A stretch of 64,000 nt of DNA, taken from positions 10,878,327 to 10,942,326 of the forward strand of contig OY718803.1 in NCBI GenBank assembly GCA_963070105.1, given 5' to 3'. How positions within the stretch are numbered: the first letter of the stretch is position 1; each line of letters begins with the position of its first letter. Shown here one piece after another: positions 11,811-23,564 of this stretch. This DNA comes from Litomosoides sigmodontis. Taxonomy: Eukaryota > Nematoda > Chromadorea > Rhabditida > Onchocercidae. Position numbers and translations under genes: made by a program. A model generated the notes under the pieces. It was not told the DNA's origin. It ran no database searches and worked only from the letters and a program-made list of their open reading frames with translations.

Positions 11811-14800
11811 TCAGGGGCTGTAGGGATACAAGTGACCGGCATCTGGCGATCCGCTTCCATGAGCAGCTGTTCTCGGTGGCATTTGCCATGTGGCTGTGTA
11901 AATATGGTGACGAGAAGTCTTCTTGGAGAACGGATCATCTGATCCGATCAAGAGGTATTGATTTAAATGCCTAAAAATGAATATTTGCATAGTTCGCTTC
12001 CGCAAACGAATCAAAAATCATTGATGCGTGCGCAACTTCTGCCATCTCATTGCATTTGCCTCAACAATTAAATTTCGAACGTTCACAGCTTTAATTTAAT
12101 GAAAAATGTCTGTAACAACGCAAAGAACTCCTCAATGAGCTGTATTGAAAATGCAACTACCGCTAAGTCAAGCCTTTCAAATTGTTCACAATTTATTGAA
12201 ATATTTTCAATTGGAATTTTTGAAATTCGCTAATTGCGCAAAATTCAATTGCATCTAACAGTGACTTCATATTCTATCGATTATGAAACGATAGGCACAG
12301 AGATCGCTTCAACGGTTGCGCACCGATATGCAAATTGAATGTTTTAAGAAAATTTCCGGGAAGTAGTCGAAAACAAAAAATTTGAAACAGTTGGTTCGTT
12401 GTTCTTCCACTATTGGCTTCTAAAAGCTAATAAATGAAAAAGTAAAATTTCAAAAATGTAATTCACTACCTGTAGAACCTGTAAATAATGTAAAGAAATA
12501 GCGTTTCCAGCACTGCCATAGCAAGGTATATTGCAATAATCATATAGCCAAGTGTTACTGTTGCTAAAAATTATTTCCATTTGCATAACACAACTTTTTT
12601 CCTTTGATCACTCACTCTCACATAAATTAGTCATTCTTTTTTCAAAAGTTTGTTCGCTCGTTCTAATAGAAAATCGCATTGAAGTTGAAAAATTACTAAT
12701 GTAAATTAAACTAATTAAAATGTGAGCAGATGGACCACCAAAAAAATTTCTTTAAAATTTCAGAAAACAATCGAAACAACAAGGAATATTAGTTCGTTTT
12801 GCATTTTTGCATATCACTCTTCGAAAATTGCGGATAAGTAATTGTCCAAGGAATAAGTAAAACATTTTTCAAATTGTTCAAAGTTTTCTTGAAATTTGTT
12901 GTTAGCCTCTTTTTGTAAATGAAACGAACAATAAATTAGAATTAAATTTCATAACTCATTACTTCAGAGATAAATTACGCTAAAAAGTGATAGGAATTGG
13001 CACGTAACTGTCCGCAACAAAATCAACGAGTTTGAATTAACGAAAATTTGAGAAAGAAAGCGAAACCTTCGTCGGTGATGTGATAACTTTCATGGCCGAG
13101 AAGATTTCGAATACCGCGGTACGCGCCAAAAATTAACAGCAACGTAACAACAAACACCACGATAATCATAAAAATTATTAGAAATATCTAAAATTAACGA
13201 ATTTAAGTTTAGGTGAAATTAACGAATTGAAGCGAATTTAGCTTTCTCATCATTTTTTTGACGAATTTAATTTAAAAAAAAAAAGTTGAAGGAAATGAAA
13301 AATTATATTTGTGAAACCTCAAACAATTTCAATTACGATAACTACTCATGTGAAATTACTATTGATTTATTGCATAACATCCATCGATTGAAAATTATGC
13401 TATTTTCTGCCATAGCTTATTATAATAACTGCCAATATAAAATTATTTAAAATTTTTTCTTAATTGAAATTTTGGTGTTTTTTAAAGGATTGTTTTGAGT
13501 TATAAAGTGGGCATTGAAGTAAGATGTTAATAGAAAATTGAAAATTATGATTTGCTTATCATTGCTGATTAATGCACACTATTACTTCTTCATTTCATTT
13601 TTCTTTCGTTTGTACTTTTTGAAATATCCGACGTTTGAAAGGGTTGAAATTTCACAACAAATTCGTTAATCTTTCGGTTCTCTTTTTCCATTATCGTTCT
13701 ATCTAATGCTCAATTATTTTTGAAGAAACGAAAGAAAGAAAGGGAAAAAACATTTCATTAAAGTTTTTCAATGTGTCTAGCAGTTTAATTTCGATGAATC
13801 AATTAGCAAACACACAGCACACCGTCGCCTATGTTGTCGATGACGCAAATAGCATTTTTTGTAATTTTGAACTGTTTCAAATTCAGTTCATCAGCAATAA
13901 CTTTCTAAAAAAAATGGAACTTTCGGTTAATTGTGAACTGAGTAAGTGTAATTAAACTCCAACTAGTAGTAGTAGTAGTAGCATGTTAACAGTGAAATAA
14001 TCTTTCAAACATCAACTATTACACTTAAAATTAATTAGCAACTTTTGAAATGTAGGCAATTTGAAAGTTGTTAGAGCGGAAGATTAGCGTGAGATCAGCG
14101 ACTTTCACAGCAAATCGTAAGTATTGCAATTGTTGTGTGTTTTAAATTTTTTTGAAATTACCAATTCACTGATAGATCCTTTCGAAAAATAAAAAGTGTT
14201 AGGTCGTCCGCTCATTTTTTGGTACTTATCACATTTACTTTACCTTTTGTTGAAACCAGAAGGCTACGAGACAAAATTAGAGAATGTGAAATCAATAAGA
14301 TTTGAAAACAAAAAGTTCAAAAGAACGAACAAGACAGACCTGAGCACAAAGGTGTGGTATTAGAAGTCGACTGCTCTCAGTTTTGATAGCGTACAGCAGT
14401 AGTGCAATCACTATTAATATTATAATCATACTTATAATACCTAAAAAAGATTTTCACAGATTCGCATTTAATTTAATAAAAATTAAAATTCACTTCTGTT
14501 TAGAGATCAAAGAGGAATGAATGCTATGGAGTAGTGAAAGTATAAGATGTGATTTCGATATTTGAATGATTGGGGCACAGTTTGGCCTAATATTTCATTT
14601 CGAACGTTTACGCACAATAAATTGCAATAAGCTTTCCCCGACAATTCGTAAAGTTAGCTACTAATTTAAATAATTAATTTAATACTCAAATCTTACAGTT
14701 ATCTATTGCTGTGCCGCATTGATATTGTCAGCTAATTAATTTTTTACCTCCAATAATTGCATTTATCTAGTAATTCATGGGTCAGCTCTTCGTTTAAAAT

Positions 14801-15847
14801 GCAAATCAATTTAATGAGTAGAAATTAATGGCTATGGATCGATTATGAAACTATTGCTCCTATTTGCATTACTCAGATATTACGTAATAAATTTATTTTT
14901 ATTGCACCAGCTGTTAATGTTGGATGAATGAAAAAGGTTACTTTTGAAAAATCTTAAAACTGAATGGATTAAGAGTGAGAGCGCTTTGCAAGCTTCGAGT
15001 TAACTTATAGGCATCGGAATTTGTCGTTGCTATCACTCTAATAAAACGTGGAAAATTTCCCGAAAAAAAAAAGCATTGTTGCTAAATGTACCAAAATGCT
15101 AATTCCGACCATATCATTTATTCATTTTTCCAATTTCGATTTTGAATTTGTGAAAAAAATAATGGTCAAATTTTGGTTGCAGCAACTGAGAATTGAAGTA
15201 ATATGAAGGGTTGTAAAATTTAAATGGACGTACGCTTAGTGATTTCCACATAATTTGCTACGATATGAATGCACATTTAAATTAGCAAAACTTTCAGGAA
15301 ACAATTAATTTTGATACTAATTAGGCGAGGAAAGTGACGAACCGATGATGAACCAAAGTAAATAGTATGTTCCGAAAAGTTGAAGGTTTCGGATTAAGCC
15401 ATATATGCCAATAAAACATATTAGCAATTCAACCACTGCTACCACCGTGGCGGCTGTCTAAAATTGTTGCAAATGTCAACTTACGTTTAACCCGAAATTA
15501 AGGGTCACTTTGTAAAATTTCAAAATTCAGCCTGAAAATTTGCTAATTCCTGTCCATCGATCGGAATTCTGAGATAAAATTTGATAAATTAAACAATGTG
15601 AAAAAATAATTCGTGAAGAATTTTTAATCTCAGCTAAACAAATACACCAAATGATTGTAATTGTATGTCTACTTAGTTCAATAATAAATTCTAATGATGT
15701 GAGCAATTTCATCTTAAATTTTATCAGTTCATTAAGCACAATTTTAGGATTTTTATTAATTTTAAAAATAAATAAATTTAGAAGAATGTAAGGTAAATAA
15801 TTTACTCGTAGTGAACAGCAAGTAAACCGTCCGGCTGAATCAACCAT
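11811..15847 (-). CDS. Four-transmembrane protein, unassigned family
   Basis: The six-exon minus-strand model is 15847-15806, 15457-15343, 14440-14340, 13187-13067, 12563-12470 and 11970-11811 (TGA). Every junction is GT/AG and phase-consistent, giving 210 residues. The chosen ATG follows an in-frame TGA about 60 bases upstream, with no Met between. A short Cys-bearing N terminus (FTCCSLR) precedes four hydrophobic segments at roughly residues 15-37, 45-72, 87-110 and 127-152. Charged linkers separate them (KTESSR, RGIRNLLGHESYHITDE). The cytoplasmic-looking tail of about 55 residues contains SDDPFSKK, where DPF resembles AP-2 appendage-binding motifs, and ends LYPYSP. The CC-x-x-R start, four passes and Tyr/Pro-rich tail recall LAPTM-like and insect DUF4728-type tetraspan proteins, but I cannot assign a family. 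Subcellular site and function are inference only. The introns are large (about 350-1150 bases). Confidence 0.82.
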
Positions 15848-16730
15848 AGCTGCGACCGCTTCTTCCCCTTCGTCTTCCAGCAGAAGTTCGTTTGAAAGTT
15901 TGCTTCATCAATTCTTCCTTCACTTTACTTCTTGATCCTCTCTTCCTCCCTCTCCCTCTCCCTCTCTCCCTCTCTTCTTCTGCGTACACTTTTGCTGTCT
16001 TTATTATTAGCATTTGAATTTCCAGCGTGTGTGTGTGAAGTGGTTGCAGTGGTTGAATGGATGATGATGACGAAGGTGGCTAGAGAATGCAAAGCTGAAA
16101 TTGAGGAAGAGAGAGAGGCTATTGTTATTGTTTTGCTTTAAGAGAGTTGAATGAGATGTTAGCAAATTGAAATGAAAATGAAATTGAAGCTCATTGACGT
16201 TAGCTAGCATTCCGGTTGAATTGAGGGGAAGGGATGATTGATGATTGTTCGTTCCATCAGCATATTTTGAACATCTCCCGTCATCCTCTCCCCTTCCTCG
16301 CCCTGTGGAACCATCGATCTGCTTGCTACCTTAGCTTATCACCAATTAATACATCAAACATCATTTTGATAATTTTTAAATTTCCACCCAAATACCCTCA
16401 TTTATACTAATAATAACAAAATTAGCGAAATCGATATTTGTTATTGGCACGGCAATTCATCACAATTCATCAAGTGTAATGAATGTTATTGATATTTGAT
16501 AAGGTTAAAGTTAAGTAAATGATATGATCGGATAGCATAGGCTTTTCGCCCATGCTAATTACTAAAACAAATACGCAATTTTACGCGGAAAATTTTTTCT
16601 TTGATTTAAATAGAACTGAAACTGTTCTTTTGAAAAGCATACGTATTGTTGAAGTGTTAAAAGCAAACAAGGAAAAGTGCTAATTAATTAAATTGATAAA
16701 AAATGAAATTTTCATTAGACAAATTATAAA

Positions 16731-16962
16731 ATTACTTATAATTTGAAATTGTCAAAATTAATTTCATGCGCAAGATTCTCTCTTTCGCTTTTTTACTGCA
16801 ATACTCGTGAATCTCTCTCTCCCTCTCTCGGAAAGTGAGCTGTACGTATGGAAAAGTTCTGAAAAGCAAAGTGCAATAAAGCAGCACTTTATCCAATTAA
16901 TCATGGTGCTTTGAACTTCAAAATTTCAAATCAATTGGCTGTATCTCTCAATCCAAAGTGCA
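16731..16962. repeat. Direct duplication, copy 1
   Basis: This segment matches 18076-18309 in the same orientation over about 230 bases with roughly ten substitutions and two small length differences. Both copies include a CT-rich tract and an inverted pair AAAGTGC / GCACTTT separated by nine bases. No open frame is conserved between them, so it looks like a noncoding repeat or local segmental duplication. Confidence 0.9.
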
Positions 16963-18075
16963 TATATCACTAAATCGTTTTATTCCTATAATTAGCGACT
17001 AGTCTAGCCACAGGTGGGAAAGCTACCTGGCGCTATTAACTTACACTTTACACGTACATTTCGCATAATCCTCCTATATTAATATATTTGCATCATTTTA
17101 CACTGTTTTTGTCATATCTACGTGCGCGTACGTACGTTTTCTCTACGACAGACCTTTCTCGTCAGCTTGAGAAATGTGTCCTTTTTTTCCATTCCCGTAC
17201 GTGCAACGTGCATATTTTCACTTTATCCGTGTACCGTATGCCTCTGTCAGTTTGTGCATATTTCAACATTTTCATTTTTTGATTGCTAAAATGCCACACG
17301 TGATTTTTGCTGTGTTAAATGTAAGCTTAAGCAATTTTTCATTGAAAAAAGATTCAAATGTGAAAGAAAAAGCGATGAGAAATTGTCGTTTTTATGAAAT
17401 AATTGATTGAAATGAGTGGCAAAGTGAAAAAATGTTCAAAACAACCAATAATTTTTCTTTTTTTAAATTTTTTCTTCGTTTTGTCAAAAAAAAAAAACAA
17501 AAAAATGCAATGGCAATGCGAAGAAGTAAGTTTTGCTTGTCGGAAGCGTAAACTTAGTGTAACTAACCAAACAGCTTCTAAAAATACCGATCAAATTTCA
17601 CTCCTAAAAAATGAAATTTTGCAAAAAAAAAAAGCAACGTGCTTTGTTTTTGCATTTCAACAGTGATGAAAGCATTTTGAAGAGAAATTTTCCCACAATG
17701 CAAATATATTGCCAATGTTTTGTTTTTTTTCAAAAAGGACGAAATTACAAAATTATAATTATTTTTGGGAAACTTTCAAATTATATTTATGTTAGCAAAT
17801 AAATAAATTCATTAATTCAATGCATTGAGCGCAATCGCAGCTTACAAAATAATAGAAACACAGGAAAATCGATTTTCGCGAGGAAATGAAAATTTTGTAA
17901 ATTTCGAAAATGATTTTCTTTCTCAGCACACACAGGTAAACAAGCATCAGAAAGTTGGGAGTATAATTTAACTTGCGAAAATATTTTGATTTTTTATGGC
18001 ATTAATTTCTTTTTTATTGCATTTAAATACTTCTTGCAAAGTTCGAGAGGAAATTTCCGGCTGTATTAAACGAAA

Positions 18076-18309
18076 ATTACTTATAATTTGAAATTGTCAA
18101 AATTAATTTCACGCACAAGATACTCTCCCTCTCTGTCGCTTTTTTACTGCAATACTCGTGAATCTCTCTCTCCCTTTCTCGGAAAGTGAGCTGTACGTAC
18201 GAAAAAGTTCTGAAAAGCAATGTGCAATAAAGCAGCACTTTATCCAATTAATCATGCTGCTTTAAACTTCAAAATTTCAAATCAATTGGCTATATCTGTC
18301 CAAAGTGCA
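18076..18309. repeat. Direct duplication, copy 2
   Basis: Second copy of the segment at 16731-16962, about 1.35 kb away in direct orientation. The CT-rich part is a few bases longer here and the end a few bases shorter. One base of the inverted pair has changed (AATGTGC versus GCACTTT). Confidence 0.9.
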
Positions 18310-18769
18310 AGTATTTTTAAGACTTCAAAATTTCATAAATTTTTAATTTCCGATGGAATTTAGGCAAACTTCAAAGTGGAATAAAAATGAAATAAAAAGG
18401 AAAGCGATATTTGAAACCATAATTTTATGTGTATTCAGGGAAATGGCTAATTCAAAAAACGATCTTTCAAGGAGTTTAAAAAAATAACATTGAAGAAATT
18501 TTTTGACAAAACAGCTACAGTTAGTAGGGAAAGTTAGATGCCTTTAAAAATATTTTTAAAAAAATGTGAATTGATAGAACAGTTGCTCTAATTTCTATTT
18601 CAGTTGATCAACGTCGCATTAGTTGAATTTAATCAGTTCACTGAATTAATTGTAACACACCTGCACATTAATTACATTTAATAGGAAATGCATAATTGAA
18701 ATCTCTTAGCAAAAGAATTTTCACCGACGGTTAAAAAATTCTGCTAATGCAATTGTCCTCGTAACTTAC

Positions 18770-19796
18770 TGCAAGCATAATCTGCTCAGGTAATTTACCA
18801 CAGAAATCATCTGCAACCTTAATCGCATTTATTCCATCGAAAATCCGAATGAAATTATTCCTGAAATCAAAAAATTTGAGGAATTAAGAGTAAAGGCAAA
18901 CTAGGACATTGAGTTAAATTATGTTCAAATCATGAATTCTAATCGCATCAAGCTAATGAAATAAAATTCTTGATCAATTAATGGATTAGCTAAATTAAAC
19001 TTATAATAAATTCAAATTGCACTAAATTACGACTAGCATGAAGGTACTTATTAGAGTGAGAAAACCCGCTTAGCACGAAAAATTGTAGACTGAAAAGGAA
19101 CATGAAATTAAAAGCAGAGTTTTTCCAATCTAAAGAATACGAAATGTAATTCAGTCTTCTCAAGGCAATTGCACTTTGAGATATCATTGCTTTAATCCCA
19201 AATCTTTTTTGATTTCAAATTAAACTTTTTGAATTAATTTTAATGTTTCTTAGTGTAGGCTTAACCGGAAATTTTACATAAAATGCTCTTACTTATGCTC
19301 AATTGCTTCTATATCGATACTTAATCTTTTTTCATTTCTACTGAAACTTTTCAATAAATCCTTTCATTTACTGAAACTGTTGTTGTTGCAGTAAGCAACA
19401 TTTGAAAATGCGAAATTTCATTTTACTCTTCACTGTTTGAGCTGTTCATTCATTCCATTGTTACTAAAATTTAGCCACTTTTATAAACTATTCAGCTAAG
19501 TTGACATTACCAAATAGCTTATCATAGTTTAATGTAAAACTAAAAAAGTGATTAGTTAGCACTGACTCTAATTTTACGCATTGCGTCCACTTGCGTTAAT
19601 TAACCGGAAGTTCAGGAGCGTTTGATGCCAATGCCGTAAAAATCAATCACAACACGCATCATTTTTCCATTGCTTATCTTTCCATTGCAAATACATAAAT
19701 TTATAAAAAGTTACGCTTCGTAGGATGCTACGGTAAGAGATGTTAAATGTACTTTTTTGGCATTGGGAATTTTGAAATCGCTAATCGACTGGCTTC
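18770..19796 (-). CDS. CUB-domain fragment (partial gene model)
   Basis: Two short minus-strand exons, 19340-19293 (48 nt) and 18860-18770 (91 nt), each have a TTTCAG acceptor and a GTAAG-type donor and join in phase. The joined peptide contains RLSIDIEAIE, then NNFIRIFDG, then ADDFCGKLPEQI. This follows the CUB-domain pattern of a hydrophobic strand, an aromatic-x-DG turn, and the conserved FCG followed by P-x-x-I. A further exon upstream, 19796-19715, can be joined in phase (SDFKIPNAKKVHL) but its acceptor is weak. Neither the start codon nor the 3' end was located. A candidate terminal exon beginning at 18587 joins in phase but fits the CUB end poorly. CUB domains usually occur in secreted or extracellular proteins. 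This may be a real gene, a fragment or a decayed copy. Confidence 0.5.
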
Positions 19797-22700
19797 CTGG
19801 TTGCATTGCATTTCGTTTCGGAATTTTAAAAAAGTGCACAATCACCAAATTTTCACTAAATGTTTTTTGCGTACATTGAAATTTGTAGTTTCAAATTTTA
19901 TTTTTTAAATGAAAAAAAAACAACATTCTTTCACTGTTTTTTTCTTAGAGAGTAGCACGTGTGGTGGAAAAATTGGATTTTGTTTATCCTAAATATCAAT
20001 TGATTGCAGAAATTAATCTAATATCATCTAGTAATGTAAAGTAAGTTAACGTAATATAAGGTAAATTAATGCAACGTAAATTATGCGCCCATTGGTTATA
20101 ATTGCAAGTAATATTAAAGTGAATTTCATAGATTTACTCTCAAATTCACTTCAGTACTTCTAAAGAATAACACTGGCGTGGTAAATGCATTATATTACCT
20201 TACTTGAATTGCTTGTATTTCTTCTAAGTGATATTTCAGGATAAATTATCCATACGGTTGAGGGAAAGTTAGAGCGTCGCTGGCAATTTAATAATTTCCT
20301 TATCACAAGTAAATTCATCTTTCTTCATTATCACTTTAACTGTTAGAAATGATTATTACGTCACTTTTGTGATTGTTGCGTTTTATCACAAGTGAAATTA
20401 TCACTATCCTTATCATTCCGTAAGAGCTAATGCCTTTTATTTATCACCTTTCTCATTAAAATTTGGTACTCGTTTTGTTGAGTAATACACGTAAATGCGT
20501 GTAAGCGTTCGGTGCTTTTTCATTTTCAGGAATTCTCGGGCAGCTTAGATTGAGATAGCTGAGACGGTAAGAAGTTGAAGAAGACGAGAATCGATAGGAA
20601 AATGGAATGGAAGAATTAAAAATGTGCAAAGAGGAAGGAAAAGAGCGGATTTTCAAAGTACCGTAAGTTTAATTAAATGAAATTTTAGACTAATAATTCA
20701 TAAAATTGCCTCTGTAACTTTATTTTAAACTGCATCAAATGATTCGTCAACTTTTCAGTAAAATTGAATTTTTTTTTGTGAAGTAGTATGCTAAATTTGA
20801 AAATCATTTATAAATGTGAATAATTGTGATAGTTTATAGGTGCGAATTATTTGCATTTATGACAATTGCAGATTTTACCACCTTTATATGCCTCACTTAC
20901 GTAATCACAAGTTTTTAAAATATAAATTTTCAGATTTAATAAATTTTTTCCTCCATCATATCTATGAAAAAGCGTGGCATAGTCTCATCAACTTTCACCA
21001 AAAAACCTGCAAGGATCACGGTTTGAGAGGGAAAAAAGTCAGACTAAGTTTTGAATTTTACTATCATTCGAAGAAATGGAAAACTTTGTCAGTGACATCT
21101 CTCTTCAAATCGTCACTTCAAAGTCATTTCAAATCTATCCATTCATCTTTCCGCTTTTCGCTTCTTTCCTTCCTCCCAGTTTATTTATTTACCTCTTCTA
21201 TTACAAGTTACAAGTAGCAATCTATGCGACGGAATGTTGGGCCCAGGCCATATTATCAAGAAAGTACGATAAATTAGTACCACAAAAAAATTTCTCTATT
21301 AATTAGCTAAATAAACGAATTAATCACAGCAGGTGAGTGTATTTGAATACAATTTAGCGAGTTAAATTAATTTCAAAATTTTATATCGCTTGATTTTTAT
21401 TGTACTATAAATAGTTGAAATTAATGGCTAATTTAAGCTCAATTGTGATGAATTTATCATATAGAAAAACACTGAAATATTGTAATTCAAAAAATTTCAA
21501 TCAAATTTTTTTTCTAAAAATCAATATCCCAAAAGTGCAACCTTTTTCCTTTCAATTAATATAATGTTTGAATTAGTGGTAGCTAAGTGAACATATTATG
21601 AATGCTTTATCATTTATGTGTAATTTTAGGCAACCTGACATTCCTAGTTAAATTTCGTATGCAAGTTCTAAGTTTTCAATTGAAAATGAATTTGTATTTT
21701 TTGCAAAATATGATTTTGCTGTTTTTTTTTCTCTAAACTTTTCAACCGCAAATTATGCGTCACTCTAATTATTGCTTATTTACCTGCCTATCACAGGTAA
21801 CAATTACACATCTTAAATATTGCAATTAATTTATAATTAGCACATTAGACGGAAAAAGCTGACGTCTACCTATCCAATTTTGTTCCTCCTTATTTCGTGC
21901 AAACGTAAATATAGTTAGACATGAAAACGTAATTGATATAAAGTCATTTTAACTAGCAAAGCAAACATAAGCAAGAAGGTGGCTACTTCAGGTAACCTAT
22001 ACGATGACGTAAATATACGCTTGTTTTAAGTACAATTTCCACTTCTGTGTTTCTTTCATTTATCTTGTTTTTTCCTCAACTAATATTATTGCGCTGAAAT
22101 TTTTGTATGAAATTAATTTACGCGTAATAGGTTAGCTTGCTGACGTAATGAATGATTAACTAACTGTACTTAGTACGATCCGTACAAAAGTCATCAATCG
22201 CACATTCATGTATGTACGCAAATTCATTACACTATTTTCTATCTTCCATTTCTGTTCCTTCAATTCCAGTTAATTTTTGATGTTCACATGTTTTACACAT
22301 ATACTTTAATTTATTCCATTATTTTCAAATCTCTTCCGTCTCCCTAATTGCGAATTAATTTCTGATTATTTTATGCGTTTTAAATTCATCGATCAATATT
22401 CTTCCTTATTTTTTATTTATTCCAATCAAGAAAGAAAAAAAGGAATTTACTAAAAATTTTAAAATATTTTTACGAAGATTAAAATTAACACTCGTCACTT
22501 TTTGTTCAAAATTTTTTTTTCATTTTAAAAGTAAAATAATAAGTAAAAGTTTTAATAGTAAAAATAAAAATGCCTAAAGCAGTTAAATTCTTTATCTTAA
22601 AATGTTCCTTTATTCAATAGAAATTACAATTAAAAGGAAGGCTAACGAATGTGCGGTAACCATTCAAGCGAGAAATAAACAAGAATAATTGGGAATTAAA

Positions 22701-23455
22701 ATAATTCACAAAAAATTTAGTTTTTTATACTTTTGTGTGCTATTGGAAATTCGTCCAAGGAATTGAATTAGGTGTTTACAGGTAAGAAGAAATGACGATA
22801 ATAAGCAATTTGATCAGCGAAAAGTATTTTTTTTAATTTGTTAAAAAATCAGTAATAATTACTAGAATAATTGGTTAGTTGCATGGATGACGACAGTGGT
22901 ATAGAACTAAGCCGTTATTAATTTAATCAAACAAATTAATCTCAGACGTAAATGATTGGATTAATTGAAAATGAGAAATAACAATTGACAAACTGAACAT
23001 GACAGTGGCATAGTTTGAAATTAGAAAAAAAGGAAAGTAGTGAAATTAAAATGATGCTATTATAAAAGGAAAAATGAAAGAAATTGAGCGGAAAAAGCGA
23101 AATTTATAGATGAGACAGTTAGAGGAAGATTAGTGCAAATAAAAGATTTATTCTTAAAATATCCGCAATAGCAAATCAAACTTACTCTGATGAATAGTAT
23201 ACGGTATTATATCAGTTATAACTTTGATAAGTGCAGACCTGTAGTACTCCCTCTTAACGAGGGAAATGAATAGACAAACTTTGCTGTTTTTTATTAATAA
23301 AGGTACCGTAGACCGATCACTCAAACTTAATCTTAGTTTTTTTTTTTGTTCAATTAATATGTTTTCACTTTTTGCTTTCATTCATGCTCTATTCATTCTA
23401 ATCATGCAAATCAGTATAATTGAAGATAATATCGAATGCATCGGATGACTTTCAG
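19797..23455. other. Intergenic DNA upstream of the insulin-like gene
   Basis: No gene is supported. A plus-strand frame of about 125 codons at 20840-21217 has no recognisable domain or convincing flanking splice sites, and its length is not unexpected by chance in DNA this AT-rich. An acceptor/donor pair at 20530-20563 encloses a segment stopped in all three frames. This could at most be untranslated leader. The promoter of the insulin-like gene presumably lies here, but no element is recognisable. Confidence 0.45.
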
Positions 23456-23564
23456 GTTAACAGTAAAGCTAATTTCCGGTCAGTCCAAGACCTACTTCGT
23501 CATATATGTTATCAACAGTGTTGCAAGCAGAAAATAGTTGCCGATAAAGTACGACTGATCAATT
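23451..23564 (+). promoter_or_regulatory. Splice or trans-splice acceptor and 5' leader of insulin-like gene
   Basis: A pyrimidine-AG acceptor (TTTCAG, AG at 23454-23455) precedes a 109-base leader that runs into the start codon at 23565. In nematodes such an acceptor with no paired upstream coding exon is often a spliced-leader site. Cis-splicing to a noncoding exon is equally possible. Confidence 0.45.

Larger units (their letters stand above)
15848..18769. other. Intergenic DNA containing one copy of a direct duplication
   Basis: No gene could be supported. Many short plus-strand ORFs around 17088-17802 overlap each other in different frames and have random-looking composition. CT-rich simple sequence lies at 15945-15975 and 16805-16825. 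Both copies of a ~230-bp direct repeat lie in this interval and are listed separately. The 3' exons of the CUB-fragment gene may also lie here but were not found with confidence. Confidence 0.45.

Noticed and set aside
20840..21306. 125-codon plus-strand ORF with an overlapping 76-codon ORF in another frame.
   Set aside because: Low-complexity aromatic/Ser/Lys composition, no recognisable domain, and a length expected a few times by chance at this base composition.
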